A DNA stretch of 64,000 nucleotides from Pseudomonas benzenivorans (lineage in GTDB: Bacteria > Pseudomonadota > Gammaproteobacteria > Pseudomonadales > Pseudomonadaceae), in the NCBI RefSeq assembly GCF_033547155.1, contig NZ_CP137892.1, forward strand, positions 2,790,001 to 2,854,000, read 5' to 3'. The notes below the pieces were generated by a model. That model had not been told where the DNA came from and made no database searches. It was given only the letters and a program-made list of their open reading frames with translations. The translations under genes and the position numbers were made by a program. Shown one piece after another: positions 9,919 to 24,429 of the stretch. The number at the start of each line of letters is the position of its first letter. Position 1 is the stretch's first letter.

Positions 9919-11122
9919 TGCGTGCCAGCCTCCGCTTGATATTGGCTTGAACGACGAAGTGGTCGATCAGCGGTGCAAACAGGTTGGCGAACAGAATCGC
10001 CAGCATCATGCCTTCCGGGAAGGCCGGGTTGACCACGCGGATCAGCACCACCATCACACCGATCAGGGCACCGAAGATCCACTTGCCGGTATTGGTCATG
10101 GAGGCGGACACCGGATCGGTGGCCATGAACAGCATGCCGAAGGCGAAACCGCCGACCACCAGGTGCCAGTGCCAGGGCATGGCGAACATCGGGTTGGTGT
10201 CCGAACCGATGGCGTTGAACAGCAGGCTCAGGCCGACCATGCCCAGCATCACGCCGGCGACGATGCGCCAGGAGGCGATCTTGGTCAGCACCAGCACGCC
10301 GCCGCCGATGAGGATGGCCAGGGTACTGGTCTCGCCCAGGGAACCGTGAATGGTGCCGACGAAGGCGTCCATCCAGCTGATGCCCTGGCCGATGACGTTC
10401 TCGATGCCGCCGGAGGCCGCCAGGCTCAGTGCCGTGGCGCCGGCGAAGCCGTCGACCGTGGTCCACACCGCATCGCCGGACATCTGCGCCGGGTAGGCGA
10501 AGAACAGGAAGGCGCGGCCGGTCAGGGCCGGGTTGAGGAAGTTCTTGCCGGTACCGCCGAACACTTCCTTGCCGATCACCACGCCGAAGCTGATGCCCAG
10601 GGCCACCTGCCACAGCGGGATGCTCGGCGGCAGGATCAGGGCGAACAGCACCGAGGTGACGAAGAAGCCTTCGTTGACCTCATGCTTGCGGATCGAGGCG
10701 AAGAGCACTTCCCAGAAACCGCCGACGATGAAGGTCACCGCATAGACCGGCAGGAACCAGGCGGCGCCCTGGACGAAGTTGTCCCACAGGCTGTTCGGGT
10801 CGAACCCGGCCAGCGAGCCGATCAGGGCGAAGCGCCAGCCCTCCTGGGCCGCCAGCAGCTCGGGGCTGTTGGCGAAGATCAGGTTGGCCTGATAGCCGGC
10901 GTTCCACATGCCGAAGAACATCGCCGGGAAGGTGCACAGCCACACGGTGATCATCATGCGCTTGAGGTCGATGCCGTCGCGCACGTGGGCGGTGGTCTTG
11001 GTCACGCTGCCCGGACGATAGAAGAAGGTGTCGATGGCTTCGTACAAGGCATACCAGTTCTCGTACTTGCCGCCCTTCTCGAAGTTGTGCTCGATCTTGT
11101 CGAGGAAATCGCGAATCCCCAT
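9911..11122 (-). CDS. nqrB: NqrB, core membrane subunit of Na+-NQR
   Basis: A 403-residue polytopic membrane protein that carries covalent FMN and riboflavin and forms the sodium channel. The FMN attachment motif [11 protein letters not shown] places the acceptor threonine at T230, six residues before the T236 of Vibrio cholerae. N-terminal [24 protein letters not shown] is typical. It overlaps nqrC by 8 bases and starts 4 bases after nqrA. Homologous to RnfD, but the context is NQR. Confidence 0.97.
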   Translation of the reverse strand: MGIRDFLDKIEHNFEKGGKYENWYALYEAIDTFFYRPGSVTKTTAHVRDGIDLKRMMITVWLCTFPAMFFGMWNAGYQANLIFANSPELLAAQEGWRFALIGSLAGFDPNSLWDNFVQGAAWFLPVYAVTFIVGGFWEVLFASIRKHEVNEGFFVTSVLFALILPPSIPLWQVALGISFGVVIGKEVFGGTGKNFLNPALTGRAFLFFAYPAQMSGDAVWTTVDGFAGATALSLAASGGIENVIGQGISWMDAFVGTIHGSLGETSTLAILIGGGVLVLTKIASWRIVAGVMLGMVGLSLLFNAIGSDTNPMFAMPWHWHLVVGGFAFGMLFMATDPVSASMTNTGKWIFGALIGVMVVLIRVVNPAFPEGMMLAILFANLFAPLIDHFVVQANIKRRLARNV

Positions 11123-11125
11123 GGC

Positions 11126-12496
<1,371 letters not shown>

Positions 12497-12737
12497 TTAG
12501 AATACGACCGACACTTGGAGCGGCTCATATCGAAAACCAGTGCGAGCCAGCAATCGGTGAGAACTGGAGTGTCGAACGCGGGTAAAAAATCCGCTCAATT
12601 ATAGAGAGACGGCCACTGGCTGACCACCCAAGCGCTTGCTTTTTTTGAGTTTTCAGTCAAGTAGGCACAGCAGCGACAACTTGACGCAAGGGCCCGAAAG
12701 AGCGAAACAGGGGCATCGACCGCGCACCAACACCGCC

Positions 12738-13298
12738 ATGCCCAGATCGCTGCCACTGCTCGTCCTACTCCTATCGAGCCTCCCCCTGCTGGCCGACGAC
12801 AGTGAGCGCCTACGGGAGGCAAACTTTCCGGCGCAATATGCGCTCGACCGAACCCAGTTGGAACTGAAGAATCAGAGCGTACTCACCTACCTGTGGACCG
12901 ACGCCTATGCCGCCGCACTCTATACCGCCCCCCGGATAAGCCCGCGCCAGGCACTCGCCGCGCGGCACAGCAAGCGCCTGGAGCTCTACTACTTTCGCGA
13001 CATTGACCGCGAAGACGTGATAAAGGCCGCCTGGCGCATCTTGCGCAGGCAGCAGGACAGCGACTCGCTACGGCGCCTGCAACTGGAACTGGACGCCCTA
13101 CACACCAACTTTCGGGACATCCGCCGCGGCGACCGTTACGCACTGAACTACGCAGCCGGCAGCGGCCTGAACCTGGAGCGCAACGGCGAGACCGTCTTTT
13201 TCAGCCGCAACACCGAACTGGCAGACGCCTACCTGGGCATCTGGCTGGCGCCCGACGGCCTGTCGGATACCCTGCGAAACCGCCTGCTGGCGGACTGA
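12738..13298 (+). CDS. Exported chalcone isomerase-like protein
   Basis: A 186-residue protein with a signal peptide (MPRSLPLLVLLLSSLPLLA, cleavage before DDSERL). The mature region has the pattern of the bacterial chalcone-isomerase-like family. An early LTYLWTDAYAAALY block is followed by KRLELYYFRDIDREDVIKAAWRIL and GDRYALNYAAGSGLNLERNG. The C-terminal LGIWLAPDGLSDTLRNRLL is typical. Bacterial members are periplasmic; their ligand is not established and fatty-acid binding has been suggested. The start was set at the ATG beginning the signal peptide. It is divergent from nqrA and ends before a strong terminator. Confidence 0.75.
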   Translation: MPRSLPLLVLLLSSLPLLADDSERLREANFPAQYALDRTQLELKNQSVLTYLWTDAYAAALYTAPRISPRQALAARHSKRLELYYFRDIDREDVIKAAWRILRRQQDSDSLRRLQLELDALHTNFRDIRRGDRYALNYAAGSGLNLERNGETVFFSRNTELADAYLGIWLAPDGLSDTLRNRLLAD

Positions 13299-13316
13299 AG
13301 CGCCGACCCGGAAATG

Positions 13317-13346
13317 AAAAACGGGAGCCGAAGCTCCCGTTTTTTT
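13317..13346. terminator. Bidirectional intrinsic terminator after the chalcone isomerase-like gene
   Basis: Stem ACGGGAGC / GCTCCCGT around a CGAA tetraloop, flanked by A4 on the left and a T6-7 tract on the right, so it can work for the plus-strand gene and for gap on the minus strand. Confidence 0.92.
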
Positions 13347-13363
13347 ACACGCCTGCCTAAGCC

Positions 13364-14830
13364 TTAGCCCGGAAAGGCCGGCGGGTTAACGCCCACCATG
13401 TCTTCCATCACGCGCACGACCTGGCAGCTGTAGCCGAACTCGTTGTCGTACCACACGTACAACACCACGCGATTGTCGTTGGCGATGGTCGCATCGGCAT
13501 CCACCACACCGGCATGGCGCGAGCCGACGAAATCGGTCGACACCACTTCCTGGGAATTGACGAAGTCGATCTGCTTGTGCAGATCCGAGTGCAGCGCCAT
13601 GTAGCGCAGGTACTCGTTGATCTCCTCGCGGCTGGCGGCCTTCTCCAGGTTGAGGTTGAGGATGGCCATGGACACGTTGGGCGTCGGCACGCGAATCGCG
13701 TTGCCGGTCAGCTTGCCCTTGAGCACCGGCAGCGCCTTGGCCGCGGCGGTGGCCGCACCGGTCTCGGTGATCACCATGTTCAGCGCGGCGCTGCGACCAC
13801 GACGACTGCCCTTGTGGAAGTTGTCGATCAGGTTCTGGTCGTTGGTGTAGGAGTGCACGGTCTCGACGTGACCGTTGACGATGCCGTACTTGTCGTTGAC
13901 CGCCTTGAGCACCGGCACGATGGCATTGGTGGTGCAGGATGCGGCCGAGACGATGCGGTCGTCGGCGGTGATGTCGCCATGGTTGATGCCATGCACGATA
14001 TTCTTCAGCTCGCCCTTGCCCGGCGCGGTCAGCACCACGCGGTCGATACCCGGGCACTTGAGGTGCTGGCCCAGGCCCTCGGCATCGCGCCACTTGCCGG
14101 TGTTGTCGACCAGCAGGGCATCCTGGATGCCGTACTGGGTGTAGTCGATGGACGCCGGATCGTTGGAGTAGATGATCTGGATCAGGTTGCCGTTGGCGGT
14201 CAGGGTGTTGTTCGCCTCGTCGATGGTGATGGTGCCATCGAAGGGACCATGCACCGAGTCGCGGCGCAGCAGGCTGGCGCGCTTGACCAGGTCGTTCTCG
14301 GCACCCTTGCGCACGACGATGGCGCGCAGGCGCAGGCCATCGCCGCCACCGGTCTTCTCGATCAGGATGCGCGCCAGCAGGCGGCCGATGCGACCGAAAC
14401 CATAGAGCACCACGTCGGTGCCCTTGCGCGCCACGGCATTCTGCTGCCCGGCCACGGAGCCCAGCTCGTCGCGCACGAACTGCTCGATGCCGCGACCGGC
14501 ACCTTCCTGCAGGTACTTGGCCATCATCCGGCCCAGGTCCACGGAGGCGGCGCCCAGCTTGAGCTCGCACATGGTCTTGAGCATCGGGAAGGTGTCATGC
14601 ACCGACAGTTCGGCATCGCCATCCAGGCGATGGCGGGCATAACGGTGGGCCTTGAGGATCTGGATGACGGAGCGATTGATCAGGCTACGGCCGTAGATCG
14701 AGGTGACCACGTTGTTGTTGCGGTAGAGCTGGCCAATCATCGGAATCATCGCTTCCGCAAGGGCTTCTCGATCGATCCACTCACCAAGACACTGGTCGGG
14801 CTTCTGAGTCACGGGCAGTACCTTCCACAT
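13364..14830 (-). CDS. gap: Glyceraldehyde-3-phosphate dehydrogenase, long N-terminal form
   Basis: A 488-residue GAPDH. The NAD-binding domain begins only at about residue 138 (DVVLYGFGRIGRLLARIL). The catalytic cysteine lies in SAASCTTN (near residue 299), followed by HSYTNDQNLIDNFHKGSRRGR. About 135 residues before the Rossmann fold form a charged helical extension absent from standard 330-residue GAPDH. This long form is found in Pseudomonas beside mfd. Substrate is G3P with NAD(P); a gluconeogenic role is plausible because Pseudomonas carries several paralogues. The start is ATG at MWKVLPVTQ; a GTG six codons later has the better ribosome site and is a real alternative. Confidence 0.92.
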   Translation of the reverse strand: MWKVLPVTQKPDQCLGEWIDREALAEAMIPMIGQLYRNNNVVTSIYGRSLINRSVIQILKAHRYARHRLDGDAELSVHDTFPMLKTMCELKLGAASVDLGRMMAKYLQEGAGRGIEQFVRDELGSVAGQQNAVARKGTDVVLYGFGRIGRLLARILIEKTGGGDGLRLRAIVVRKGAENDLVKRASLLRRDSVHGPFDGTITIDEANNTLTANGNLIQIIYSNDPASIDYTQYGIQDALLVDNTGKWRDAEGLGQHLKCPGIDRVVLTAPGKGELKNIVHGINHGDITADDRIVSAASCTTNAIVPVLKAVNDKYGIVNGHVETVHSYTNDQNLIDNFHKGSRRGRSAALNMVITETGAATAAAKALPVLKGKLTGNAIRVPTPNVSMAILNLNLEKAASREEINEYLRYMALHSDLHKQIDFVNSQEVVSTDFVGSRHAGVVDADATIANDNRVVLYVWYDNEFGYSCQVVRVMEDMVGVNPPAFPG

Positions 14831-14961
14831 GTAGGGGCTGAAAAAAGGGGCTACATTATGACGGCGCACGCAGGCATGAGCAATGCGCGCCTGTCGCGAC
14901 TGACACGATACGCCCTGCCCCGCTACAATCGCCGGCCTTGTACCACGACCGTGAGCCGCCC

Positions 14962-18414
<3,453 letters not shown>

Positions 18415-18424
18415 GGACTGAACC

Positions 18425-18961
18425 ATGCGCGCACTCCGCACCCTGGCCCTGCTGCCGCTCACCCTGCTCATGCTGCTCGCCACCCCGACCTTCGCCGAAG
18501 GCCTGTACCAGGTCGAGGTCATCGTCTTCCGTCAGGCCGGCGAGCCGGTACCCGCCAGCCAGCCAGCCCCGGACGACTGGGCCCGGGATGCTCAGCCCAT
18601 CGACGCCGGCAGCGAACGCGGCACCACGCTGAACAGCGAGGCCAGCAGACTCAACCCCGGCAACGGCTATCAGGTGCTGCTGCACAGGGCCTGGTCGCAG
18701 CACCTCTCCGGCACCCCCAGCCGGGTAGCGCTGAGTACCGGCAGCGAGCAGTTCGGCCACTTCCCGGTGGAGGGCACCCTGAGCCTCAAGCAGGCCCGCT
18801 TCATCGACGTGGAGGCCGACCTCTGGATCAACAGCTTCGACGCCAGCGGGCTGCTTTCCGGCAGCGAGCGCCTCAAGCAGGACAGCCGCCTGAAGAGCGG
18901 CGAGCTGACCTTCCTGGACCACGGCAGCCTCGGCCTGCTGATTCGCGTCAAACCGCTGTAA
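18425..18961 (+). CDS. csiV: CsiV-family exported protein
   Basis: A 178-residue protein with a signal peptide (MRALRTLALLPLTLLMLLATPTFA). The mature N-terminus EGLYQVEVIVFRQ and the C-terminal HGSLGLLIRVKPL are CsiV hallmarks, together with the SLKQARFIDVEADLWI block. In Vibrio cholerae CsiV is a periplasmic peptidoglycan-binding partner needed for high-molecular-mass PBP function. That role is inferred from homology here. It follows mfd by 10 bases, as in other Pseudomonas, and ends in a terminator. Confidence 0.85.
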   Translation: MRALRTLALLPLTLLMLLATPTFAEGLYQVEVIVFRQAGEPVPASQPAPDDWARDAQPIDAGSERGTTLNSEASRLNPGNGYQVLLHRAWSQHLSGTPSRVALSTGSEQFGHFPVEGTLSLKQARFIDVEADLWINSFDASGLLSGSERLKQDSRLKSGELTFLDHGSLGLLIRVKPL

Positions 18962-18972
18962 CCCGACGCCAC

Positions 18973-19003
18973 GAAAAAGGGCCGCGCGATGCGGCCCTTT
19001 TTC
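18973..19003. terminator. Bidirectional intrinsic terminator between csiV and the MTI phosphorylase gene
   Basis: A 13-bp perfect stem, GAAAAAGGGCCGC paired with GCGGCCCTTTTTC, around a 5-base loop. A5 on the left and T5 on the right serve both convergent genes. Confidence 0.93.
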
Positions 19004-19017
19004 ATCCAGTCGCCGGT

Positions 19018-20764
<1,747 letters not shown>

Positions 20765-20785
20765 GCTTGAACTCACTAGAAATCC

Positions 20786-21310
20786 TTAATTGAGGGGAGC
20801 CGCCGCCCAGTCCGGACAAGCCGCCTCCTCGATGCGCACCGCACAGTTGAACGGCACCCGCGGGAACAGCTCGACCAGATCCGCATTGCGCAGGCGTATG
20901 CAACCATGGGAACGCGGCTCGCCCATCGGCTCGCTGTCCGGGGTGCCGTGCAGGTAGATATAGCGGCGGAAGGTATCCACGACGCCGAGCCTGTTGCGCC
21001 CCGGCTCGCAGCCACTGAGCCAGAGGATGCGGCTGAGAATCCAGTCGCGCTCGGGGAAGCGCACGGCCAACTCGGCCGACCACAGCTCGCCGGTCCAGCG
21101 CCGCCCGCGCAACACGGCGCCCAGTGGCAGCCCCTCACCGATCTTCGCTCGGACCCGGTGCAGCCCCCGCGGGGTACAGCCGGAGCCGTTGAGCTCGCCG
21201 GGACCGTTGAGCGCCGTGGAAACCGGCAGACGCAGCAACAGCTGCCCGTCGGCAAAGCCGTACAGGCACTGGTCGGCGAGGGAGATATGCAGAAGATCGA
21301 GAGCGCGCAT
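20786..21310 (-). CDS. L,D-transpeptidase (YkuD domain)
   Basis: A 174-residue protein with the YkuD catalytic signature: H121 in YLHGTPD and S134-H135-G136-C137-I138-R139. C137 is the acyl-enzyme cysteine. Such enzymes form 3-3 crosslinks or attach lipoproteins to peptidoglycan. Unusually for that role I see no signal peptide (MRALDLLHISLADQCLYGF), so export is unexplained; a cytosolic role in muropeptide recycling beside nagZ is possible. It lies 22 bases upstream of nagZ, probably in one operon with nagZ and the MTI phosphorylase. Confidence 0.85.
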   Translation of the reverse strand: MRALDLLHISLADQCLYGFADGQLLLRLPVSTALNGPGELNGSGCTPRGLHRVRAKIGEGLPLGAVLRGRRWTGELWSAELAVRFPERDWILSRILWLSGCEPGRNRLGVVDTFRRYIYLHGTPDSEPMGEPRSHGCIRLRNADLVELFPRVPFNCAVRIEEAACPDWAAAPLN

Positions 21311-21358
21311 GGGCGGCTAGCTTAGCGGATCACACCCGCCACGCCCACCCGCTGCGTA

Positions 21359-22066
21359 TCAAACCTTGGCGGATGCGGCCGTGCCCTTGACTCGCGGTTT
21401 GTGCTGCGCCGTAGCCAGAGCTTCGTCGGCCAGCCCACTTTCAGCGCGCATGCCCGCCGCCAGGAACGGCACCATCAGGCGCATCACCTGCTCGATCGAG
21501 GTATTCACCCCGAAATCGGTCTCGGCCATGGCCCGCAGGGCCTTGATCCCGGACATGCTGAATGCCGCCGCGCCGAGCATGAAATGCACCCGCCAGAACA
21601 GCTCCAGTGGCGGAATACGCGGTGCGGCCTCGTGCACCAGGAGCATGTAACGGCGAAAGACCTTGCCGTACACCTCTTCCAGATACTTGCGCAGATGGCC
21701 CTGACTCTGGCTGAACGCCAAGCCCAACAAGCGCATGAAGATCGACAGATCGTTGCCACTGCGCGGCTTCACGGCCAGGGCCTGCTCGACCAGCAGTTCG
21801 AGCAGCTCCTCCAGGCTGGCCTTGCCCTCGGGCTTGGCCTGGCGTCGATCGAGTTCGCGCTCGAGACTGACGCAGAACGGCCCGAGAAAGCGCGAGAAGA
21901 CCGCCTGGATAAGGGCCTTCTTCGAGCCGAAATGGTAGTTGACGGCCGCCAGGTTGACCCCGGCCTTGCTGGTGATCAGCCGCAGCGAGGTCTCGGCGAA
22001 GCCCTTCTCCGCGAACAGCTGCTCCGCGGCATCGAGAATGCGTTCAACGGTTTCCGACTGAGCCAT
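21359..22066 (-). CDS. psrA: PsrA, TetR-family regulator of fatty-acid metabolism
   Basis: A 235-residue TetR repressor. The N-terminal HTH domain reads ERILDAAEQLFAEKGFAETSLRLITSKAGVNLAAVNYHFGSKKAL, the classic TetR pattern ending in NYHFGSK. The rest is the ligand/dimer domain. In P. aeruginosa PsrA responds to long-chain fatty acids, represses itself and the fadBA5 operon and activates rpoS. The start is the ATG of MAQSETVERIL; a GTG/ATG seven codons earlier is not supported. Its own promoter carries two operator palindromes. It is divergent from lexA. Confidence 0.93.
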   Translation of the reverse strand: MAQSETVERILDAAEQLFAEKGFAETSLRLITSKAGVNLAAVNYHFGSKKALIQAVFSRFLGPFCVSLERELDRRQAKPEGKASLEELLELLVEQALAVKPRSGNDLSIFMRLLGLAFSQSQGHLRKYLEEVYGKVFRRYMLLVHEAAPRIPPLELFWRVHFMLGAAAFSMSGIKALRAMAETDFGVNTSIEQVMRLMVPFLAAGMRAESGLADEALATAQHKPRVKGTAASAKV

Positions 22067-22080
22067 GACCTTGCACCTGA

Positions 22081-22107
22081 CAAACACTTGTTTGAAACAT
22101 ACGTTTC
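22081..22107. promoter_or_regulatory. Two abutting PsrA operators
   Basis: Two perfect palindromes of the PsrA type share one base: CAAAC-ACTT-GTTTG (22081-22094) and GAAAC-ATAC-GTTTC (22094-22107). The known consensus is G/C-AAAC, 2-4 bases, GTTT-G/C. The right palindrome covers the -10 of the psrA promoter and the left one sits at the expected transcription start, which fits autorepression. Confidence 0.85.
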
Positions 22108-22125
22108 ATACCGCCTCCTTGTCAA
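22096..22125 (-). promoter_or_regulatory. psrA promoter (sigma70 type)
   Basis: On the minus strand, -35 TTGACA (22125-22120, perfect consensus), an 18-base spacer, and -10 TATGTT (22101-22096). The transcription start would fall near 22089, giving a leader of about 23 bases. The -10 overlaps the PsrA operators. Confidence 0.7.
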
Positions 22126-22272
22126 GCCGCACGAGCCGCCTTTCGGCCGACCAGTCACACTGCACGATAGCGAGCCCGGACAGCAGAACAAGACGCACGG
22201 AATGAAAGCCAAGTAACAAGCAGTCCTCAACAAAGTGCAAGGCCGAATCCGGACCGGGGCGAAAAAGGTGGA

Positions 22273-22300
22273 TTGCCAAGTCGCCTGCACTGTATATAAT
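22273..22300 (+). promoter_or_regulatory. lexA promoter
   Basis: -35 TTGCCA, 16-base spacer, -10 TATAAT (perfect). The -10 lies within the first LexA box, the usual layout for SOS repression. The predicted start is about 25-30 bases before the lexA ATG. Confidence 0.75.
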
Positions 22301-22305
22301 CCCAG
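22290..22305. promoter_or_regulatory. LexA (SOS) box 1
   Basis: CTGTATATAATCCCAG: CTG-N10-CAG with an AT-rich centre, matching the LexA consensus CTGTATATATATACAG in most positions. It overlaps the -10 of lexA. Confidence 0.93.
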
Positions 22306-22308
22306 TCA

Positions 22309-22324
22309 CTGTATAAAAAAACAG
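22309..22324. promoter_or_regulatory. LexA (SOS) box 2
   Basis: CTGTATAAAAAAACAG, a second CTG-N10-CAG site, centred 19 bp after box 1 and ending ten bases before the lexA ATG. Tandem boxes favour cooperative binding and tight autoregulation of lexA-sulA. Confidence 0.93.
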
Positions 22325-22333
22325 AGCCCAGAC

Positions 22334-22942
22334 ATGCTGAAACTGACGCCGCGGCAAACAGAGATTCTCGCCTTCATCAAGCAGTGCCTCGAAGACAACG
22401 GCTATCCGCCGACTCGCGCGGAAATCGCCCAGGCGCTCGGCTTCAAATCACCCAACGCCGCCGAAGAGCACCTCAAGGCCCTGGCCCGCAAGGGCGCCAT
22501 CGAGATGACTCCGGGCGCCTCCCGCGGCATTCGCATACCCGGCTTCGAACCGAGCGGAGAAGAGGAAGGCCTGCCGGTCATCGGCCGGGTCGCGGCCGGC
22601 GCTCCCATTCTGGCACAGCAGCATGTGGAAGAATCCTGCCGCATCAATCCGGAGTTCTTCCACCCCCGCGCCGACTACCTGTTGCGCGTGCGCGGCATGA
22701 GCATGAAGGACATCGGCATCTTCGACGGCGACCTGCTCGCCGTGCACACCACCCGCGAGGCCCGCAACGGCCAAGTGGTAGTGGCCCGCCTCGATGACGA
22801 GGTCACGGTCAAGCGCTTCAAGCGCGATGGCAACAAAGTTTGGCTGCTCGCCGAGAATCCCGAATTCGCCCCGATCGAGGTGAATCTGGAAGAGCAGGAG
22901 CTGGTCATCGAAGGCCTGAGTGTCGGCGTCATTCGCCGCTAG
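22334..22942 (+). CDS. lexA: LexA, SOS repressor
   Basis: A 202-residue repressor with an N-terminal winged HTH ([37 protein letters not shown]) and a C-terminal autoprotease. The cleavage bond is A88-G89 (VAAGAPI); the catalytic dyad is S123 (RGMSM) and K160 (TVKRF). RecA-stimulated self-cleavage relieves repression of DNA-damage genes. Length and all key residues are standard. The ATG lies just after two LexA boxes. sulA follows after 10 bases in the same operon, and psrA is divergent. Confidence 0.98.
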   Translation: MLKLTPRQTEILAFIKQCLEDNGYPPTRAEIAQALGFKSPNAAEEHLKALARKGAIEMTPGASRGIRIPGFEPSGEEEGLPVIGRVAAGAPILAQQHVEESCRINPEFFHPRADYLLRVRGMSMKDIGIFDGDLLAVHTTREARNGQVVVARLDDEVTVKRFKRDGNKVWLLAENPEFAPIEVNLEEQELVIEGLSVGVIRR

Positions 22943-22952
22943 AGGAGCACCT

Positions 22953-23405
22953 ATGCAGTCCCCGCAGCCGCTGAACCGAAGCCAACTCCCCCTGTTCGAT
23001 GCCTTTCTCGCCGCGCCGGCCTCGGCACTGCTGGCCGAGACGGAACCCGAGGCGTTCAGCGAACTATCGCTGCGCGGCGCTGCCGGACACTGCCTGAGCC
23101 TGCTCGCCCCCATCCTGCGGGAACTGAGCGAGAACCATGATGCACGCTGGCTGACGCTGATCGCCCCACCCCGCTCCCTGACACAAGGCTGGCTGCGCGA
23201 TGCGGGACTTAACCGCGAACGTATCCTGATTTTGCAGCCGGGTGACAGGCGCAGCGCCCTGCAACTGGCCGAGGAAGCCTTGGCGCTGGGGCGCAGCCAT
23301 ACGGTGGTCAGCTGGTTGCATCCGCTGGAGCGGCAGGCCCGACGGCGGCTCGAACAGGCCGCTCGGCAAGGCCGGGCACAGAGCCTGAATATCAGCCTGG
23401 GCTAG
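22953..23405 (+). CDS. sulA: SulA-like cell division inhibitor
   Basis: A 150-residue protein in the position of Pseudomonas sulA, directly after lexA. The central stretch ARWLTLIAPPRSLTQGWLRDAGLNRERILILQ and GRSHTVVSWLHPLERQARRRLEQAARQGRAQSLNI match the SulA/RecA-fold family, which binds FtsZ and blocks septation during the SOS response. An AGAGGAG ribosome site selects the ATG. It is controlled by the same two LexA boxes as lexA. The protein family is divergent, so FtsZ inhibition is inferred from context and similarity. Confidence 0.85.
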   Translation: MQSPQPLNRSQLPLFDAFLAAPASALLAETEPEAFSELSLRGAAGHCLSLLAPILRELSENHDARWLTLIAPPRSLTQGWLRDAGLNRERILILQPGDRRSALQLAEEALALGRSHTVVSWLHPLERQARRRLEQAARQGRAQSLNISLG

Positions 23406-23530
23406 AGAAAAGTAGCGAAAAGCGCCGGAGCCGAGCTAGAGAGCAGTCCTGGCCTGGAAGCGGCAAGCACGCTATTGCATGCGGGAGCATGGTCGGCAGC
23501 CATGCCGAGAACGATGCGCCCCGAGACACC

Positions 23531-23764
23531 TCAGTGCAGCACGCGCGCCTCTTGCTCATGCTGGAAGTCGCCCTCGGCCAAGCGGCCGGCCATCTGCACG
23601 CCCACGTTCAACATCGCCTTGGCCACCTCGACGTGCTGCCCCTGTAGGAAGGCCTTGGCATCGGAAGAGAAATCCAGCACCACCAGCGCCTCCTCATCCT
23701 CCGCTCGACGCAGGGCTATGCGCCCATCGGGCAATTCGACAATTTCCAGAAAGGATGTAGACAT
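23531..23764 (-). CDS. Conserved small protein, function unknown
   Basis: A 77-residue acidic protein beginning MSTSFLEIVELPDGRIALRRAEDEEALVVLDFSSDAKAFL, conserved at this position (between sulA and topA) in Pseudomonas. There is no signal peptide, membrane segment or cysteine motif. The first half looks like a small beta-rich domain followed by an amphipathic helix (VEVAKAMLNVGVQMAGRLAEG). It is convergent with sulA, and about 80 bases downstream of the next minus-strand gene. I assign no function. Confidence 0.75.
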   Translation of the reverse strand: MSTSFLEIVELPDGRIALRRAEDEEALVVLDFSSDAKAFLQGQHVEVAKAMLNVGVQMAGRLAEGDFQHEQEARVLH

Positions 23765-23841
23765 TGGTTCGGCTCTCCACGTAAGGCCGGCATTGTAACA
23801 GCCGGCCAGGCTTCACCCTAGCCCGCCCATCCAGAGCCGCC

Positions 23842-24360
23842 TCACCACTCGGTGAGCGACTCGCGAAAGCGTTGTGCCAGCACCTTGAGCTGCTGACGCC
23901 AGGCCTCGAGTGTCTCCCTCGCCAGCGGCGGCTCTTCGCGGTCCAGGCTGACCGCCTCGATCAGCGGCGCAGCCGGATCGACCTTGGCCTTCTGTTCGCC
24001 CTGGGGGGGCTGGAACAGCCCGGCGTAGGCCCGCAACAGCTGCGCCAGCCAGGTCTCCGGCTGCTGCGCCAACTCGACCAGCTCGGCCAGTTCGGGACTC
24101 GGCGCCGCCTCCAGTACCGCGCGGCTGAGCAACTGCTCGGCACGCGGCGCGGTGCGCTCCGGCAAGCGGTAATAGCCGGCGATTTCGTGACACAGCCCCA
24201 GCAGCGCCCCATACAGGTGAAACAGGACCGCCTCACGCTCGGCCTGAATCAGTGCCTGAGCGTTCAGCGCCCGCCCCTCTTGCGCCTGGCGCCAGGACTC
24301 CAGCGACAGGCCGGCGTAAAAGATCTTCTGGTTGGTACGGGTATAGAGTTCATTGGCCAT
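23842..24360 (-). CDS. Conserved cytoplasmic protein (DUF6586-like)
   Basis: A 172-residue, almost wholly helical protein: MANELYTRTNQKIFYAGLSLESWRQ, then AEREAVLFHLYGALLGLCHEIAGYYRLP. It is conserved downstream of topA in Pseudomonas. No catalytic motif is recognised. A GGAGGG ribosome site selects the second ATG of the frame rather than the one five codons earlier. It lies about 70 bases after topA in the same direction and may be transcribed partly by read-through. A TATAGT hexamer between the genes could serve as its own -10. Confidence 0.75.
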   Translation of the reverse strand: MANELYTRTNQKIFYAGLSLESWRQAQEGRALNAQALIQAEREAVLFHLYGALLGLCHEIAGYYRLPERTAPRAEQLLSRAVLEAAPSPELAELVELAQQPETWLAQLLRAYAGLFQPPQGEQKAKVDPAAPLIEAVSLDREEPPLARETLEAWRQQLKVLAQRFRESLTEW

Positions 24361-24429
24361 CGAAACGCCCTCCACGACTTACCCGATCACTATACGCGCG
24401 CCCGCAGCTCGCCGGCGCGCGCAGAATGA

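Noticed and set aside
22235..22333. Extended LexA N-terminus (33 extra residues)
   Set aside because: The extension crosses both LexA boxes and the promoter, so it cannot be translated from the normal transcript.
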